This document shows positions 30,759-39,188 of a stretch of DNA of 41,719 bases, piece by piece. Source of the stretch: an uncultured Holophagaceae bacterium (GTDB lineage Bacteria > Acidobacteriota > Holophagae > Holophagales > Holophagaceae); contig CAIZZF010000017.1 of assembly GCA_903937385.1 (NCBI GenBank), forward strand, positions 1 to 41,719, read 5' to 3'. The position numbers were made by a program, and so were the translations under genes. Numbering within the stretch: position 1 is the first letter of the stretch; each line of letters opens with the position of its first letter. The notes under the pieces are model-generated. The model was not told the origin of the DNA, made no database searches, and worked only from the letters and a program-made list of their open reading frames with translations.

Positions 30759-31619
30759 CTACTCCAGGTGGTCCTTCTTGAACTCCCGGTACAGGTCCTG
30801 GAGGCGAGCCGTGACCGGACCCATGTGCCCCCCACCGACGACAGCGCCATCGACCTCCACCACGGGCATCACCTCGGAGACGGTGCTGGAGATGAAGGCC
30901 TCGTCTGCCGTGAGGAAGTCCTGGAGGTAGAGGCGCTGCTCATGCACCTCCAGGCCATGGGCGCGGGCCAGGCCCATCACGCACTGGCGGGTGGTGCCCG
31001 GCAGGATGTTGTCCAGCTCCGGCGTGATCAGGACGTTGTCGCGGACGCAGAAGATCGTCGAGCTGGGGCCTTCGGTCAGGTAGCGGCCCCGGTCGTCGTC
31101 GCGATAGAAGAGAGCCTCGAAAGCGCCCTTTTCCTTCGCGTACTGCTTGCCCAGCACGTTGGGCAGCAGGTTGATGGACTTGAGGTGGCAGTAGCCCCAG
31201 CGGATGTCCTGGAAGGTGACGGTCTTGATCCCCACGGACCAGCAGCCCTCGGGCATCTTCCGGAGGGGAATGAGGACGATGAAGAAGTTGGGCCGCACAC
31301 CCTCGGGGAAGGGGTGATAGCGGGGCGCCTCGCCGCGGGTGATCTCCAGGTAGAGCTCACCGTCCTGGATGCCGTTGCGGCGCGCCAGCTCGCGGCAGGC
31401 TCCCAGCAGCTCCTCGGCGGTGTAGGGAAAGTCCATGCCGAGGAAGGCCGCACTCTCGCTCATGCGCCGGATGTGCTTCCCGAAGAGCAGGAACTTGCCG
31501 TCCACGCAGCGGATGACCTCGAACAGGCCGTCCGCGAAGCAGAGCCCCCGGTCCTGGATGCTCAGGAGCTTCTCCGTCTCCTGGTGGAAGCCCCCGTTGA
31601 AGAAAATCTCTCGACCCAT
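30759..31619 (-). CDS. class IV aminotransferase, D-amino-acid transaminase type
   Basis: Start ATG 31619 with GGGAG upstream; 286 residues, the size of Bacillus Dat. PLP-fold class IV features: FADGLFEVIR, RRMSESAAFLGM, LKSINLLPNVLGKQYAKEKGAFEALF with the Schiff-base Lys in LKS, TEGPSSTIFCV and a C-terminal TADEAFISSTVSEVMPVVEVDG. Members transfer amino groups between D-amino acids and 2-oxo acids, or make branched-chain amino acids (IlvE). The KSLNLL-like motif and length favour D-amino acids. The partner gene is a DD-peptidase-type hydrolase, consistent with peptidoglycan D-amino acid metabolism (inference). Confidence 0.85.
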   Translation of the reverse strand: MGREIFFNGGFHQETEKLLSIQDRGLCFADGLFEVIRCVDGKFLLFGKHIRRMSESAAFLGMDFPYTAEELLGACRELARRNGIQDGELYLEITRGEAPRYHPFPEGVRPNFFIVLIPLRKMPEGCWSVGIKTVTFQDIRWGYCHLKSINLLPNVLGKQYAKEKGAFEALFYRDDDRGRYLTEGPSSTIFCVRDNVLITPELDNILPGTTRQCVMGLARAHGLEVHEQRLYLQDFLTADEAFISSTVSEVMPVVEVDGAVVGGGHMGPVTARLQDLYREFKKDHLE

Positions 31620-31741
31620 GGACGCAGCTCCCTCGCGTGGTGGGCTCCATTTTTTCACAGAGCCACTGCGGGGTGACAAATAAAATGGTCACATGGGTTC
31701 GATTTGATGCTTTTTATTATCAAACCACCTGCAGGGCCAAG

Positions 31742-32713
31742 TCAGATCACCCAGTCGCTGGGTACGTCCTGCTTGAACTCCTGGGGCTGGTGGTTGCGGT
31801 ATTGCAGCTCGGGGTTCTTGACGGTGACGCGGGTCTGAGGCGGCACCGTCTGGGTGACGAACACATTGCTGCTGATGACGGCCTCCTCCCAGATGACAGT
31901 CTCGCCGCCCAGGATCGAGGCTCCGGAATAGACCGTGACGCGGTCCTTGAGGGTGGGGTGGCGCTTCACGCCCTTGAGGGACTGGCCGCCCCGGGTGGAG
32001 AGGGCCCCCAGGGTCACGCCCTGGTAGATCTTCACGTATTCGCCGATGACGGTGGTCTCACCGATGACCACGCCGGTGCCGTGGTCGATGAAGAAGTAGG
32101 CGCCGATGGTGGCGCCTGGGTGGATGTCGATGCCCGTGAGGGCGTGGGCGTACTCGCTCATGATGCGGGGGATCAGGGGCACCTGGAGCTGGTGGAGCTC
32201 GTGCGCGATGCGGTGGACCGTGAGGGCGAAGATGCCCGGGTAGGAGAAGATCACCTCGTCCGTGTCGATGGCGGCGGGGTCCCCTTCGAAGGCCGCCTGC
32301 ACATCGGTGGCCAGGATGGCGCGCAGCCGGGGAACGGCCTCCAGGAAGGCGTGGACGATGTCTTCGGCAGCCTGCTCGAAGTCCTGGGCGGGGCTGCCGT
32401 GGCGGTCGGCCTGGTGGCGGAGGACGTTCTGCACCTGCTCGAAGAGCCGGGTCCGGATGTCCCCCAGCAGCTCGCCCACGTAGTATTCCAGCGTTCGGGT
32501 GGACAGGTTTTGCTTGCCGAAGTAGCCCGGGAAAAGCAGCTCCCGCAGCTTCTTGACAAGGTCGATCACCGCGTCCCGGCTGGGCAGCGAGCCCGCGTCG
32601 ATGTGCCGCGTCCGGGGCTCGGCCAGGTCGCTGGCCACGATGGCGGCCACCAGGTTGGAGAAATCCTCCGAGGCCGACTGCTTTCTCCAGAGGCGGGCGG
32701 GTTCGCTGCTCAT
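31742..32713 (-). CDS. cysE: serine O-acetyltransferase
   Basis: 323 residues from ATG 32713 (GGAG upstream). A helical N-terminal region of about 190 residues (longer than E. coli CysE) precedes the left-handed beta-helix of hexapeptide repeats: HPGATIGAYFFIDHGTGVVIGE, IGEYVKIYQGVTLG, HPTLKDRVTVYSGASILGG, with catalytic His in FIDH and the acceptor loop after VTLGALS. It makes O-acetylserine from serine and acetyl-CoA for cysteine synthesis. The extended EpsC-like form is common in non-proteobacteria. Its start overlaps the DUF4395 stop by 4 bp, within the metY-DUF4395-cysE order on the minus strand. Confidence 0.93.
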   Translation of the reverse strand: MSSEPARLWRKQSASEDFSNLVAAIVASDLAEPRTRHIDAGSLPSRDAVIDLVKKLRELLFPGYFGKQNLSTRTLEYYVGELLGDIRTRLFEQVQNVLRHQADRHGSPAQDFEQAAEDIVHAFLEAVPRLRAILATDVQAAFEGDPAAIDTDEVIFSYPGIFALTVHRIAHELHQLQVPLIPRIMSEYAHALTGIDIHPGATIGAYFFIDHGTGVVIGETTVIGEYVKIYQGVTLGALSTRGGQSLKGVKRHPTLKDRVTVYSGASILGGETVIWEEAVISSNVFVTQTVPPQTRVTVKNPELQYRNHQPQEFKQDVPSDWVI

Positions 32714-33168
32714 GGGTGCTCCAGGGAAACGCGGCTGGCGGTGAAGGTGGCCTTGAGCAGACTGTAGACCCTGCAGCCCACACAGAAGCCGAGGAAGGCT
32801 TCCAGCGCCGCGCACAGGATCAGCACGGCACCAAGGGCCAGGGCCGGCCGGGGGTGGTGGAAGAACAGCGCGAGCGCGATGCCCAGAGAAAAGGCCGCGC
32901 CCACCAGCGCCGCGAAGCGCTTGGGGCCGGCATTGATAGGTCGGGGCGACAGTCCTGCTGCTGTCCGCAGGGCCTTCGCGGCCTGCGCCACGGGACTCCA
33001 GGCACTCCAGCCGCGGCTGCGGAGGCCGAAGTCGATGGCCAGCAGCAGCGGCAGCCAGGCTTGGCCGAGTCCCAGGCTGGCCAGGGTGAGCAGGATGATC
33101 AGGCCCGCGCCGATGCGCGTGGCCCGATCATCGATGACCTCGGGGGAGATGGGGCAGGACTCGGTCAT
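32710..33168 (-). CDS. DUF4395 membrane protein
   Basis: 152 residues with four membrane segments in two hairpins (about 20-48 and 84-130). CPISPEVIDDRATRIGAGL at the start, NAGPKRFAALVGAAFSLG, and the closing FLGFCVGCRVY with CxxC are DUF4395 marks. Function is unknown; the CxxC and its place between metY and cysE suggest a link to sulfur or thiol transport. Overlaps cysE by 4 bp and follows metY by 6 bp, so co-transcribed. Confidence 0.85.
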   Translation of the reverse strand: MTESCPISPEVIDDRATRIGAGLIILLTLASLGLGQAWLPLLLAIDFGLRSRGWSAWSPVAQAAKALRTAAGLSPRPINAGPKRFAALVGAAFSLGIALALFFHHPRPALALGAVLILCAALEAFLGFCVGCRVYSLLKATFTASRVSLEHP

Positions 33169-33174
33169 GGCGGC

Positions 33175-34464
33175 TCAGGCGAGGGCGAGCCCGTCCTCGA
33201 GGGCTTCGAGGAGGTCGTCGATGTGCTCGATGCCGATGGAGAGGCGCACCAGGTCTGGCGTGAGGCCGCTGGCCCGCTGCTGGGCTTCGGTGAGCTGGGA
33301 GTGGGAGGTGCTGGCGGGGTGCAGGATGAGGCTCTTGGCGTCGCCCACGTTGGCGAGGTGCGAGAACAGGGTGATGCCGTCGATGAGCTTCACCGCCGCC
33401 TCCTGGCCGCCCTTGATGCCGAAGACCACCACGCCGCCGAAGCCCTTCTTCAGATACTTGCTGGCGAGGGGGTGGCTGGGATCCTCGGGCAGGCCCGGGT
33501 AGCGCACCCAGGACACCTTCGGGTGCTTCTGCAAGAACTTGGCCACGGCCAGGGCGTTCTCGCTGTGGCGGACGATGCGCAGGGGCAGCGTCTCCAGCCC
33601 CTGGAGGAAGAGCCAGGAGTTGTCGGGGGCGATGGCCGCGCCGAGGTTGCGCAGGGGCACGGTGCGGGCGCGGAGGATGAAGGCCAGGGGTGCCAGGGGC
33701 TCGGGCAGGTCGTGGGCCCAGCGCAGGCCGTGGTAGTTGGGATCAGGCTCCGAGAACAGCGGGTGCCGGCCGCCCTTCCAGTTGAACTTGCCGGAGTCGG
33801 TGATGATGCCGCCGATGCCGGTGCCGTGGCCACCGATCCACTTGGTGAGCGAGTTCACCACGATGTCGGCGCCGTGGGCGATGGCCTGCAGCAGGTAGGG
33901 CGTGGAGAAGGTCGCGTCCACGATCAGGGGCAGGCCGTTGCGGTGGGCCACGGCGGCGATCTTCTCGATGTCGGCCACCTCGAGGACGGGGTTGCCGATG
34001 GTCTCGATGAAGATGGCGCGGGTCTTCTCGGTGATGGCCTGCTGGAAGCTCTCCGGGTCCTTGGGATCCACGAAGGTGGTCGTGATGCCCAGGGCGGGCA
34101 GGATCGAATCGAACTGCGTGTAGGTGCCGCCGTAGAGGTTGTTGGCGGCGACGATGTGGTCGCCCACCTGGGCCAGCGTGATGATGGCGTAGAAGATGGC
34201 CGAGGTGCCGGAAGCCACGGCCAGGGAGGCGGCGCCGCCCTCGAGCTGCGAGATGCGCTGCTCCAGCACATCCGTGGTGGGGTTCATCAGGCGCGTGTAG
34301 ATGTTGCCGAGCTCCTTCAGCGCGAAGAGGTTCGCCGCGTGCTCGGTGTTCTTGAACACGTAGGAGCTGGTGCGGTGGATGGGCACGCCGCGGCTGAGCG
34401 TGACGGGATCCGGGGACTGGCCGCCATGCAGGGCGACGGTCTCGGGGCGGTAGGCCTTGGTCAT
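33175..34464 (-). CDS. metY: O-acetylhomoserine sulfhydrylase (Cys/Met PLP enzyme)
   Basis: 429 residues from ATG 34464 (CGGAG upstream). The family shows as ALHGGQSPDP near the start, VPIHRTSSYVFKNTEHAANLF, NIYTRLMNPTTDVLEQRI, the PLP Lys in NSLTKWIGGHGTGIGG and a C-terminal HPASTSHSQLTEAQQ. The length and the Y-T-R-L-x-N-P plus T-K-W signature fit MetY, which makes homocysteine from O-acetylhomoserine and sulfide. First gene of the metY-DUF4395-cysE unit; an AT-rich promoter region lies upstream. No SAM riboswitch precedes it. Confidence 0.92.
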   Translation of the reverse strand: MTKAYRPETVALHGGQSPDPVTLSRGVPIHRTSSYVFKNTEHAANLFALKELGNIYTRLMNPTTDVLEQRISQLEGGAASLAVASGTSAIFYAIITLAQVGDHIVAANNLYGGTYTQFDSILPALGITTTFVDPKDPESFQQAITEKTRAIFIETIGNPVLEVADIEKIAAVAHRNGLPLIVDATFSTPYLLQAIAHGADIVVNSLTKWIGGHGTGIGGIITDSGKFNWKGGRHPLFSEPDPNYHGLRWAHDLPEPLAPLAFILRARTVPLRNLGAAIAPDNSWLFLQGLETLPLRIVRHSENALAVAKFLQKHPKVSWVRYPGLPEDPSHPLASKYLKKGFGGVVVFGIKGGQEAAVKLIDGITLFSHLANVGDAKSLILHPASTSHSQLTEAQQRASGLTPDLVRLSIGIEHIDDLLEALEDGLALA

Positions 34465-34851
34465 GGGGAACTCCGGGAAGGGGGTGAGGGGTGACAGCCG
34501 AAGACCCAAGGCTAAAAGCGGAAAATTAAATAGTCAATCAAAATAATTAAAATGATTATGTATTGTTTAAAACGCACAGCCGCCGAGGCCAGCAGATAGG
34601 CCTGTCGGCTTGGGTGGAATGGCCACTGAAAAGCTTTTTTAGCCACCGATGAACACCGATGAACACCGATGAACACCGATTAAAAGCTGATAAAGAAAAA
34701 GCTATTAATATGAAAACAGCTATTTTTATCAGGCATTTATCGGTGTTCATCGGTGGTAGGTAGTTGCTTCGCTTGAGACGCCGCCGCCCAGTCCAAACCT
34801 CTCGTTGGAACCCGCTTTTGACAGCTGACAGCTGATAGCCGACACCCACCC
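34465..34851. other. intergenic region between metY and the next PLP gene
   Basis: 387 bp. The stretch 34520-34575 is very AT-rich and probably holds the metY promoter on the minus strand (TTGACT and TTGATT hexamers, no unique -10). Element C lies at 34644-34755. Short GACAGCTGACAGCTGATAG-type direct repeats lie at 34818-34837. No gene. Confidence 0.55.
34644..34755. repeat. intergenic inverted-repeat element C (short form)
   Basis: Left end: three CACCGATGAA units and CACCGATTAA in tandem (34644-34683), then AAGCTGAT. Right end: ATCGGTGTTCATCGGTG (34739-34755), inverted. About 50 bp AT-rich interior, no cloverleaf. It shares the end sequence and the upstream AAAAGCTTTTT with element B, but has two more tandem units on the left. 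Confidence 0.75.
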
Positions 34852-36126
34852 TCAGGTGAAGGTCAACGCCCGGGCCAGGTCCTCGCGGAGGTCCTGGACG
34901 TCTTCGAGGCCCACAGACAGGCGGATCAGGTCGTCGCTGATGCCGGCGCGCTTCCGGGCTTCGGGGGTCATGGACGCGTGGGTCATGGACGCGGGGTGGG
35001 CCACCAGGGACTCCACGCCGCCCAGGCTCTCGGCCAGGGTGAACCAGCGCAGGCCGCGCAGGACGTGGTTCAGGCGCGCGTTGCCGCCCTCCTTGAGCTC
35101 GAAGCTGAGCATGGCGCCGAAGCCCTTCTGCTGGCGCTTGGCGAGGGCGTGCTGGGGGTGGGTGGGCAGGCCCGGGTAGTGGACCTTGCCCACGGCGGGG
35201 TGGGCCGCCAGGAACTCCGCCAGCACCTGGGCGTTGGCCTCGTGCTGGCGCATGCGCAGGGGCAGCGTCTTGAGGCCGCGCAGCACCAGGAAGCAGTCGT
35301 GGGGCGCCTGGGAGGTGCCCAGCAGGTTGTTCACGCTCTGGATCTGCTGGGTGAGCGCCAGCCGGCCCGGGGCCGCCACCACGGCGCCGCCCACCACGTC
35401 GCTGTGGCCGTTGAGGTACTTCGTCGTGGAGTGGATGACCAGGTCCGCGCCCAGGTCGAAGGGGCGCTGGAGGAAGGGCGAGAGGAAGGTGTTGTCCACG
35501 GCCACCAGGCAGTCCGGCTGGGCGTGGGCGAGGGCGGCCACGGCGGCGATGTCCGTGAGGCGCAGCAGGGGATTGGAGGGCGTCTCGATCCAGACCATGC
35601 GCGTGTTGGGCTGGAAGGCCGCCTGCACCGCGGCGAGGTCCGCCAGGTCCAGGTAGGTGACCTCCAGGCCGAAGAAGCGCTTGGCGTGCTCCAGCAGGCG
35701 GAAGGTGCCGCCGTAGCAGTCCACGGTGCTGATCAGGTGGCTGCCGTGGGGCAGCAGGTTCAGGGCCACCAGGATGGCGCTCATGCCCGTGCTGGTGCAG
35801 GTGGCGCCGTGGCCGCCCTCCAGCAGGGCGATGGCCTCCTCCAGGGCCGCGCGGGTGGGGTTGCCGCTGCGGGTGTAGTCGTAGCCCGCGTTGGTGCAGA
35901 TGTCCTTGAAGGCGAAGGTCGAGGAGAGGTACAGCGGCGGCATCACGGCGCCGTAGGAGGGATCCGGCTGCACGCCGCCGTGCACGCACTGGGTGGCGGT
36001 GCCCGCGCCCGGGATCAGCTCAGGCCGCTGGAGCCAGCCGGCGCCGCCGTCGCGCACGGGGGGCTGGATCGTGAAGTGGTAGGCCGGGTTGCCGGGGACG
36101 TTGGTATCAAGGAATTGTTCGCTCAC
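34852..36126 (-). CDS. cystathionine gamma-synthase/lyase family PLP enzyme
   Basis: 424 residues. The start is GTG at 36126 with AGGAGG five bases upstream; an out-of-frame ATG immediately followed by TGA overlaps it (ATGTGA). After a 45-residue N-terminal extension the Cys/Met family core begins: TQCVHGGVQPDPSYGAVMPPLYLSSTF (motif H-G-G ... P-P-L-Y), YDYTRSGNPTRAALEE, PLP Lys in STTKYLNGHSDVVGG, and ESLVAHPASMTHASMTPEAR. It cleaves or forms cystathionine; MetB, MetC or MccB activity cannot be separated by eye. A SAM-I riboswitch with terminator controls it, which favours a role in methionine synthesis. Confidence 0.9.
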   Translation of the reverse strand: MSEQFLDTNVPGNPAYHFTIQPPVRDGGAGWLQRPELIPGAGTATQCVHGGVQPDPSYGAVMPPLYLSSTFAFKDICTNAGYDYTRSGNPTRAALEEAIALLEGGHGATCTSTGMSAILVALNLLPHGSHLISTVDCYGGTFRLLEHAKRFFGLEVTYLDLADLAAVQAAFQPNTRMVWIETPSNPLLRLTDIAAVAALAHAQPDCLVAVDNTFLSPFLQRPFDLGADLVIHSTTKYLNGHSDVVGGAVVAAPGRLALTQQIQSVNNLLGTSQAPHDCFLVLRGLKTLPLRMRQHEANAQVLAEFLAAHPAVGKVHYPGLPTHPQHALAKRQQKGFGAMLSFELKEGGNARLNHVLRGLRWFTLAESLGGVESLVAHPASMTHASMTPEARKRAGISDDLIRLSVGLEDVQDLREDLARALTFT

Positions 36127-36177
36127 ATGAGCCTCCTGGGAGAGAAGGACGATCGTCGTTCCATGGCGATAATCAAG

Positions 36178-36203
36178 CAGGGGCCCGATGGCTCGGGCCC
36201 CTG
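36178..36203 (-). terminator. riboswitch expression-platform terminator
   Basis: CAGGGGCCCGA (36178-36188) pairs with TCGGGCCCCTG (36193-36203), loop of 4. On the minus strand it is followed by CTTGATTATCG. Lies between the SAM-I aptamer and the ribosome binding site, as expected for premature termination at high SAM. Confidence 0.8.
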
Positions 36204-36221
36204 CGCTGGTCAGTTCATGAC

Positions 36222-36326
36222 ACTTCAGCATCTCTCCGCGAAGACTCGCGGCAGGAATTGGCACCTTGCTCTCGCAGGTTGCCAAGGTTTCACAGGGCCC
36301 GTCCCTCCACCTTTCTGGATATCGCG
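36222..36326 (-). ncRNA. SAM-I (S-box) riboswitch
   Basis: Read on the minus strand, the aptamer core is plain: AGAAAGGTGGAGGGACGGG, then CCCTGTGAAACC, TTGGCAACC, a variable arm, and AAGGTGCCAATTCCTGC. These are the conserved S-box segments, including the kink-turn and pseudoknot partners. High SAM should stabilise the aptamer and allow the terminator at 36178. It regulates the downstream Cys/Met PLP enzyme gene. Boundaries of P1 are approximate. Confidence 0.92.
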
Positions 36327-36356
36327 TGATGAAACTGACAAAGACCTGGAACCCCC

Positions 36357-36385
36357 AGTATCCAGTGGACTGGCAATTCTGCCAA
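36357..36385 (-). promoter_or_regulatory. sigma-70-type promoter for the SAM riboswitch transcript
   Basis: On the minus strand TTGGCA (36385-36380) and GATACT (36362-36357) are separated by 17 bp. Transcription would start near 36350, about 25 bp before the aptamer. Confidence 0.65.
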
Positions 36386-36491
36386 GAGGGGCACCAGGTC
36401 AGGTCCCTCATGACGATTTGATCGCAGAGAAAAAGGATCACCACCAGGGTTCTGTTTGTCCCGCGTATCGGCGCAGCCGATACCGGGAAGG

Positions 36492-36550
36492 CACCAAGAC
36501 ACCAAGCACTGAAAAGTTCAAGATCAGTTGCCCTTCTTGGTGTCTTGGTG
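36492..36550. repeat. intergenic inverted-repeat element D (minimal)
   Basis: CACCAAGACACCAAG (36492-36506) is repeated as a perfect inverse at 36536-36550 with a 29-bp interior. The right arm matches the right end of element A. It lies 34 bp after the usher stop codon and could act as its transcription terminator. Confidence 0.7.
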
Positions 36551-36584
36551 GCAAAGCCAGTTTCCTTTTCACGGAGGAAATGGC

Positions 36585-39173
36585 TCACCCCTCGGGCACC
36601 AGGTCCACGAGGAGGCCCAGGAGCTGGCTGCCGGAGGGGTCGATCTGCACCGGGAGGGGCTTGGCCTGCTTCAGTTGGCGCTTACTCAGCCAGGTGGCGG
36701 GGATCTGCAGGCGGTAGCTGCCGGGCGGGATGTCGGCGAAGTCGAAGTAGCCGTCGAAGGAAGATACCTGCCGCTGGATGACGCGGTCCTTGGTGTCCAC
36801 CAGCTCCAGGGTGACGCCAGCCAGGACCTTGGTGCCCGCGGCACTCCGGGTGCGCAGGGTGCCCGCCACCTCGCCGAAGGCCACCACCGGGAAGGTGGCC
36901 TGCAGGGGCAGGCCGGGCCGGGCCACGAAGCGCAGGCCCTTGCGGACGGGCTGCAGCGAGGGATCCTCCAGGTCGTTGACATTCAGGGCCAGGTTCACGT
37001 CCCGGTTGGCGGGCAGGTGCATCAGCAGGGCGTGGCCGGTGGCGTCGGTCTTGGTCTCGTGGGGGACGCCGTCCACCAGGAAGCCCACGCCTTCGACGGG
37101 CTTCTCGCCGGCGTCCATGATGCCGTTGCCGTTGCGGTCGATGAAGACCAGGACCGCGGCGCTGCCCCCGGAGGCCACGGGCCGGGGATCGGTGTGCCAC
37201 TTCTTGGTGGAGGGATCCTGGCCGAGGCTGGTCCGGAGCTGGACACCGACAGTCCAGCCGCCCTGGCGGGCCCAGCCGATGCTGCCGCCGAAGTCCAGCC
37301 CGCGCAGGGTGCTGCGCAGGCCGGCATTGAGCCGGAGCTGGCGGCTGGCCAGGGACTGGGACACGGCCAGCTGCAGCTGGTGATTGCCCGCCCAGAGGGA
37401 GTCCATGGAGACGGCCAGGGTGTCGAGGGTGCCCTTGGGGCTGAGGGAGTAGCTCGCCTGGCCCTGCACCATCCAGCTGCCCAGGATCTTGCGGCCGAGC
37501 AGCTCTCCGGCCAGGTTCCGCGAGCCCGCGTAGTCCTGGAACATCAGGCTGTTGGTGAGGTAGAGCCCCTGGTAGTTGTGACCTTCCTTCAGCGCCACCT
37601 GGGACTCGGACAGCCCCGTGCTGAACTTGTCCTGCTTGACCTCGAGCCGCACGTTGCTGAGCCCCTCGCCCCAGGTCTGCAGGCCGCCCGAGAGGCTCCC
37701 CTGGGTGCGGCTCTTGAGGAAGCCGCGGTCTGCCTGGAGCACCTCGCTGCTGAAGCTGCGGCCTTCGAGGTGGCGCAGGTTCCACACCAGCCGGTCCCAC
37801 TTGCCCTTGAGGCTGGTCTCGAAGAGATCGCCGCCCTGGGCGTCGTGGGACCAGTCCGCCTGGTAGCCCACGCCGGAGACCTGGCCCCGGGCCCCGGTCT
37901 GGGTGTAGGTCTTGGCGGCGCTGCCGAAGGGATAGTCCACCACCGAGAGGAAGGGCACGAAGGAGCGGTTCACGCCCCAGTCGAAGGTGGCCTGGGCGCG
38001 GGAGGCGCCCTTGCCCTCCGGGTGGTCGTAGGAGAGCTTGTAGCGCAGGAAACCGCCGCTGCCGAGGCCGGGCTCGGACAGCACCGAGAGGCGCTCCTCC
38101 CGGCGCTGGCCCAGGGGGCCGTGGAAGACCAGCACGAACTCGTTGGCGCCCGGGTCCAGGGGCACGTCCGGGAAGGCGTAGCGCCCGTCGGCCCGGCTGC
38201 CCTGGTAGCCCTTCAGGATGCCGTTGTGGAACAGCTGCACGTCCCAGTCCAGGGGCAGCTCGCCCTGGAAGCTCTTGCGGTCGAAGTACTGATCCTGGTT
38301 CAGGGCGAAGTTGCTCAGCAGCACGCCGTTGCCGGTGGTGCTCTTGCTGACGTATTCAACGCCCTGCACATCCAGGCGGCCGGCGGTCACCTCCCGCGCC
38401 CCCAGGGGGCCGAGGAGCTTGCCATCGGGGTCCCGACGACCCAGGCTGCCGCGGAACAGCGTGCCCGGGCTGGTGAAGTCGGTGTTCAGGTAGGCGGTGG
38501 CCTGGGACCACAGCAGGTCCGCGGACATGAAGGTGGTGGCCGTGCCCGCGCCGTGGGCCTTGCCGTCCTGCCGGTTCGCCGCCCAGCCCAGGCTCTGGTC
38601 CACGAAGGGGGCCGCGATGGGCGCGTAGGGATGCGCCTGGGGGTCGTAGGAGATCCGCACCGGCCCGTGGCCCGAGGAGAGCGCCGCGTCCTTCTCTCGC
38701 TTCCAGCGGGCCTGCACTGGCAGCTGGCGCAGGGGGCGGATCTCGAGGGTGGCGGAGTCCGCGTTCAGCTTGGACAGGAGGGGCAGCCAGGACGTCAGGG
38801 ATCGCAGCTCCACGAAGCACTCCTCGCCCTCGAAGAAGACGGTGTCAGCCGCGAAGGTGAAGCTCTTCCCCTCGGCCTGCACCGTGCGCTGCTTCAGATC
38901 CAGCTTGAAGCGGTTCTTCTCTTCGATGACGAAGCCTTCCGCGACGGCCGCGATGGGGTCCACGGTGATGGCCAGATAGAGCTGGCGGGCCAGCTCGCCA
39001 AGCGGCACCCAGGTGGTGTCGCCCTGCTGCTGCACCAGGAGGGGATCCCCCATGGCCTGGATACCCACCTGCACGGTCAGGATGCTGATCTTCCGGGGCT
39101 CGGCCGGCTTGCTCTGCCCAAAGAGCGCTGCCACCAGGCAGACTCCGAGCAAGGTCTTGCGCAGGTCCAACAC
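36585..39173 (-). CDS. fimbrial usher-like outer-membrane protein
   Basis: 862 residues, usher-sized. GTG start at 39173, no clear ribosome binding site, 15 bp after the chaperone stop. Signal peptide about 1-19. An N-terminal periplasmic region (about 25-150) precedes a long beta-barrel-like stretch with the usher hallmark FQGELPLDWDVQLFHNG, DGRYAFPDVPLDPGANEF and VFHGPLGQRREERLSV around 300-360. Near 670-690 is an SdrD-B-like Ca-binding motif FIDRNGNGIMDAGEKPVEG, followed by two carboxypeptidase-regulatory-like beta domains to the C-terminus (SSFDGYFDFADIPPGSYRL). It should secrete and anchor DUF4402 subunits delivered by the 39189 chaperone. It differs from classical PapC ushers by the Ca-binding and regulatory-like C-terminal domains. 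Confidence 0.8.
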   Translation of the reverse strand: MLDLRKTLLGVCLVAALFGQSKPAEPRKISILTVQVGIQAMGDPLLVQQQGDTTWVPLGELARQLYLAITVDPIAAVAEGFVIEEKNRFKLDLKQRTVQAEGKSFTFAADTVFFEGEECFVELRSLTSWLPLLSKLNADSATLEIRPLRQLPVQARWKREKDAALSSGHGPVRISYDPQAHPYAPIAAPFVDQSLGWAANRQDGKAHGAGTATTFMSADLLWSQATAYLNTDFTSPGTLFRGSLGRRDPDGKLLGPLGAREVTAGRLDVQGVEYVSKSTTGNGVLLSNFALNQDQYFDRKSFQGELPLDWDVQLFHNGILKGYQGSRADGRYAFPDVPLDPGANEFVLVFHGPLGQRREERLSVLSEPGLGSGGFLRYKLSYDHPEGKGASRAQATFDWGVNRSFVPFLSVVDYPFGSAAKTYTQTGARGQVSGVGYQADWSHDAQGGDLFETSLKGKWDRLVWNLRHLEGRSFSSEVLQADRGFLKSRTQGSLSGGLQTWGEGLSNVRLEVKQDKFSTGLSESQVALKEGHNYQGLYLTNSLMFQDYAGSRNLAGELLGRKILGSWMVQGQASYSLSPKGTLDTLAVSMDSLWAGNHQLQLAVSQSLASRQLRLNAGLRSTLRGLDFGGSIGWARQGGWTVGVQLRTSLGQDPSTKKWHTDPRPVASGGSAAVLVFIDRNGNGIMDAGEKPVEGVGFLVDGVPHETKTDATGHALLMHLPANRDVNLALNVNDLEDPSLQPVRKGLRFVARPGLPLQATFPVVAFGEVAGTLRTRSAAGTKVLAGVTLELVDTKDRVIQRQVSSFDGYFDFADIPPGSYRLQIPATWLSKRQLKQAKPLPVQIDPSGSQLLGLLVDLVPEG

Positions 39174-39188
39174 GGTGGCAGGGATGGG

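Larger units (their letters stand above)
36127..36584. other. leader and intergenic region upstream of the PLP enzyme gene
   Basis: 458 bp holding, on the minus strand, promoter, SAM-I aptamer and terminator, plus element D (36492-36550) next to the end of the usher gene. The PLP-enzyme frame stays open through this leader, but that is not coding. Confidence 0.8.

Noticed and set aside
34644-34690. CRISPR-like tandem repeats CACCGATGAA
   Set aside because: Units are 10 bp with no unique spacers, and the inverted counterpart shows it is an end of an inverted-repeat element.
36129-36588. N-terminal extension of the Cys/Met PLP enzyme up to 36588
   Set aside because: The segment coincides with the SAM-I riboswitch, terminator and promoter; the ribosome binding site and GTG at 36126 fit the family.
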